Positions 6,256 to 6,717 of a stretch of DNA of 6,717 nt are shown one piece after another. The stretch covers positions 1-6,717 of the forward strand of contig CAJPTO010000175.1 of assembly GCA_905373605.1 (NCBI GenBank). The letters are read 5' to 3'. The notes under the pieces are model-generated. The model did no database searches. It was given only the letters and a program-made list of their open reading frames with translations, and was not told the origin of the DNA. The DNA is from an uncultured Prevotella sp. (GTDB taxonomy: Bacteria > Bacteroidota > Bacteroidia > Bacteroidales > Bacteroidaceae). Position 1 is the first letter of the stretch, and each line of letters starts with the position of its first letter. Made by a program: the position numbers and the translations under genes.

Positions 6256-6717
6256 ATGTCAAAACGCAAAAGAAATATCATAGAAAGTGTGATGCATTAC
6301 AACAGCATCATGCTCTTGTTGATGGTGACACTCATCGGTTTCGGAGTGTTCGCACTCATCAACATGCCCAAAAACGAATTTCCATCCTTCACCATCCGCC
6401 AAGGCGTGGTGGCCGCAGTGTACCCTGGAGCCACTTCTGCCGAGGTGGAAGAACAGGTTACAAAACCCATCGAAACCTTTCTTTGGGGATTTAAGGAGAT
6501 TAAGAAAGACAAAACACGCTCGCAAACAAAAGACGGCATCGCCTACATCTTCGTGGAACTGAACGATGACGTGACTAACAAAGACGAGTTTTGGAGCAAG
6601 TTCAAGATTAAGCTGCAGCAATTCAAGGCTTCGTTGCCGCAAGGCGTGCTGGCACTCATCGCCAACGACGACTTCGGCGACACTTCGGCCGTTGTTCTTC
6701 ACATAGCTGTTGGCATT
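6256..6717 (+). CDS. RND efflux permease, N-terminal part (3'-truncated)
   Basis: The frame opens at ATG 6256 and runs to the window edge: 154 residues of a protein that is usually 1000-1050 residues long. A short basic N-terminus (MSKRKRNIIE) is followed by the first membrane helix at about 15-37, then the start of the first large periplasmic loop. That loop carries the family-typical YPGATSAEVEEQVTKPIE at about 56-73, followed by a segment of the porter domain. These match AcrB/Mdt-type proton-driven pumps of the resistance-nodulation-division superfamily, which take substrates from the periplasm or inner membrane and pass them to the adaptor and outer-membrane channel. No Shine-Dalgarno match is seen; the leader is AT-rich (TTTAACTATAATTTTAAC), as is common in Bacteroidota. 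The REP-like palindrome just upstream may affect its expression. The proton-relay residues in the later helices lie outside the window. Confidence 0.95.
   Translation, partial: MSKRKRNIIESVMHYNSIMLLLMVTLIGFGVFALINMPKNEFPSFTIRQGVVAAVYPGATSAEVEEQVTKPIETFLWGFKEIKKDKTRSQTKDGIAYIFVELNDDVTNKDEFWSKFKIKLQQFKASLPQGVLALIANDDFGDTSAVVLHIAVGI

Noticed and set aside
6259..6702. 147-codon minus-strand frame
   Set aside because: Antisense to the RND permease start, which has clear family motifs; His- and Cys-rich composition typical of a shadow frame.

Overview
The window looks like Bacteroidota, most likely a Prevotella-type member of the Bacteroidales. The evidence is a SusR-like hybrid two-component sensor-regulator (an architecture typical of this phylum), two candidate promoters with the Bacteroidota -7 element TAnnTTTG, and a codon style rich in TTG, GCC and AAC. 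The exact genus is an inference and cannot be fixed by eye.

Layout: (1) 1-3012, plus strand, is the 3' three-quarters of a hybrid two-component system gene (sensor propeller, Y_Y_Y domain, one membrane helix, histidine kinase, receiver, AraC-type DNA-binding domain); its start lies outside the window. (2) 3013-4030 is about 1 kb with no convincing gene. It holds several DNA or RNA secondary-structure elements: a 63-nt near-perfect hairpin within an array of direct and inverted repeats (3334-3440), a short perfect hairpin (3572-3590), and a 101-bp element with 19-bp terminal inverted repeats that can fold as a four-way junction (3745-3845). (3) 4031-4915, minus strand, is an AraC-family regulator. 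(4) 4916-5162 is the divergent control region. (5) 5163-6176, plus strand, is a lipoprotein periplasmic adaptor of an RND efflux pump. (6) 6177-6255 is an intergenic gap filled by a REP-like palindrome. (7) 6256-6717, plus strand, is the start of the RND inner-membrane permease, cut by the window end.

The right half reads as a self-contained efflux module: a divergently transcribed AraC regulator that probably controls the adaptor-permease operon, with an outer-membrane factor expected beyond the right edge. The hybrid sensor on the left probably belongs to a separate carbohydrate-responsive locus located upstream of the window. The two units are separated by the repeat-rich 1 kb. I found no proven new system. 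The best candidates for something not yet described are the two structured elements in the 3.3-3.9 kb region and the palindrome placed inside the pump operon.
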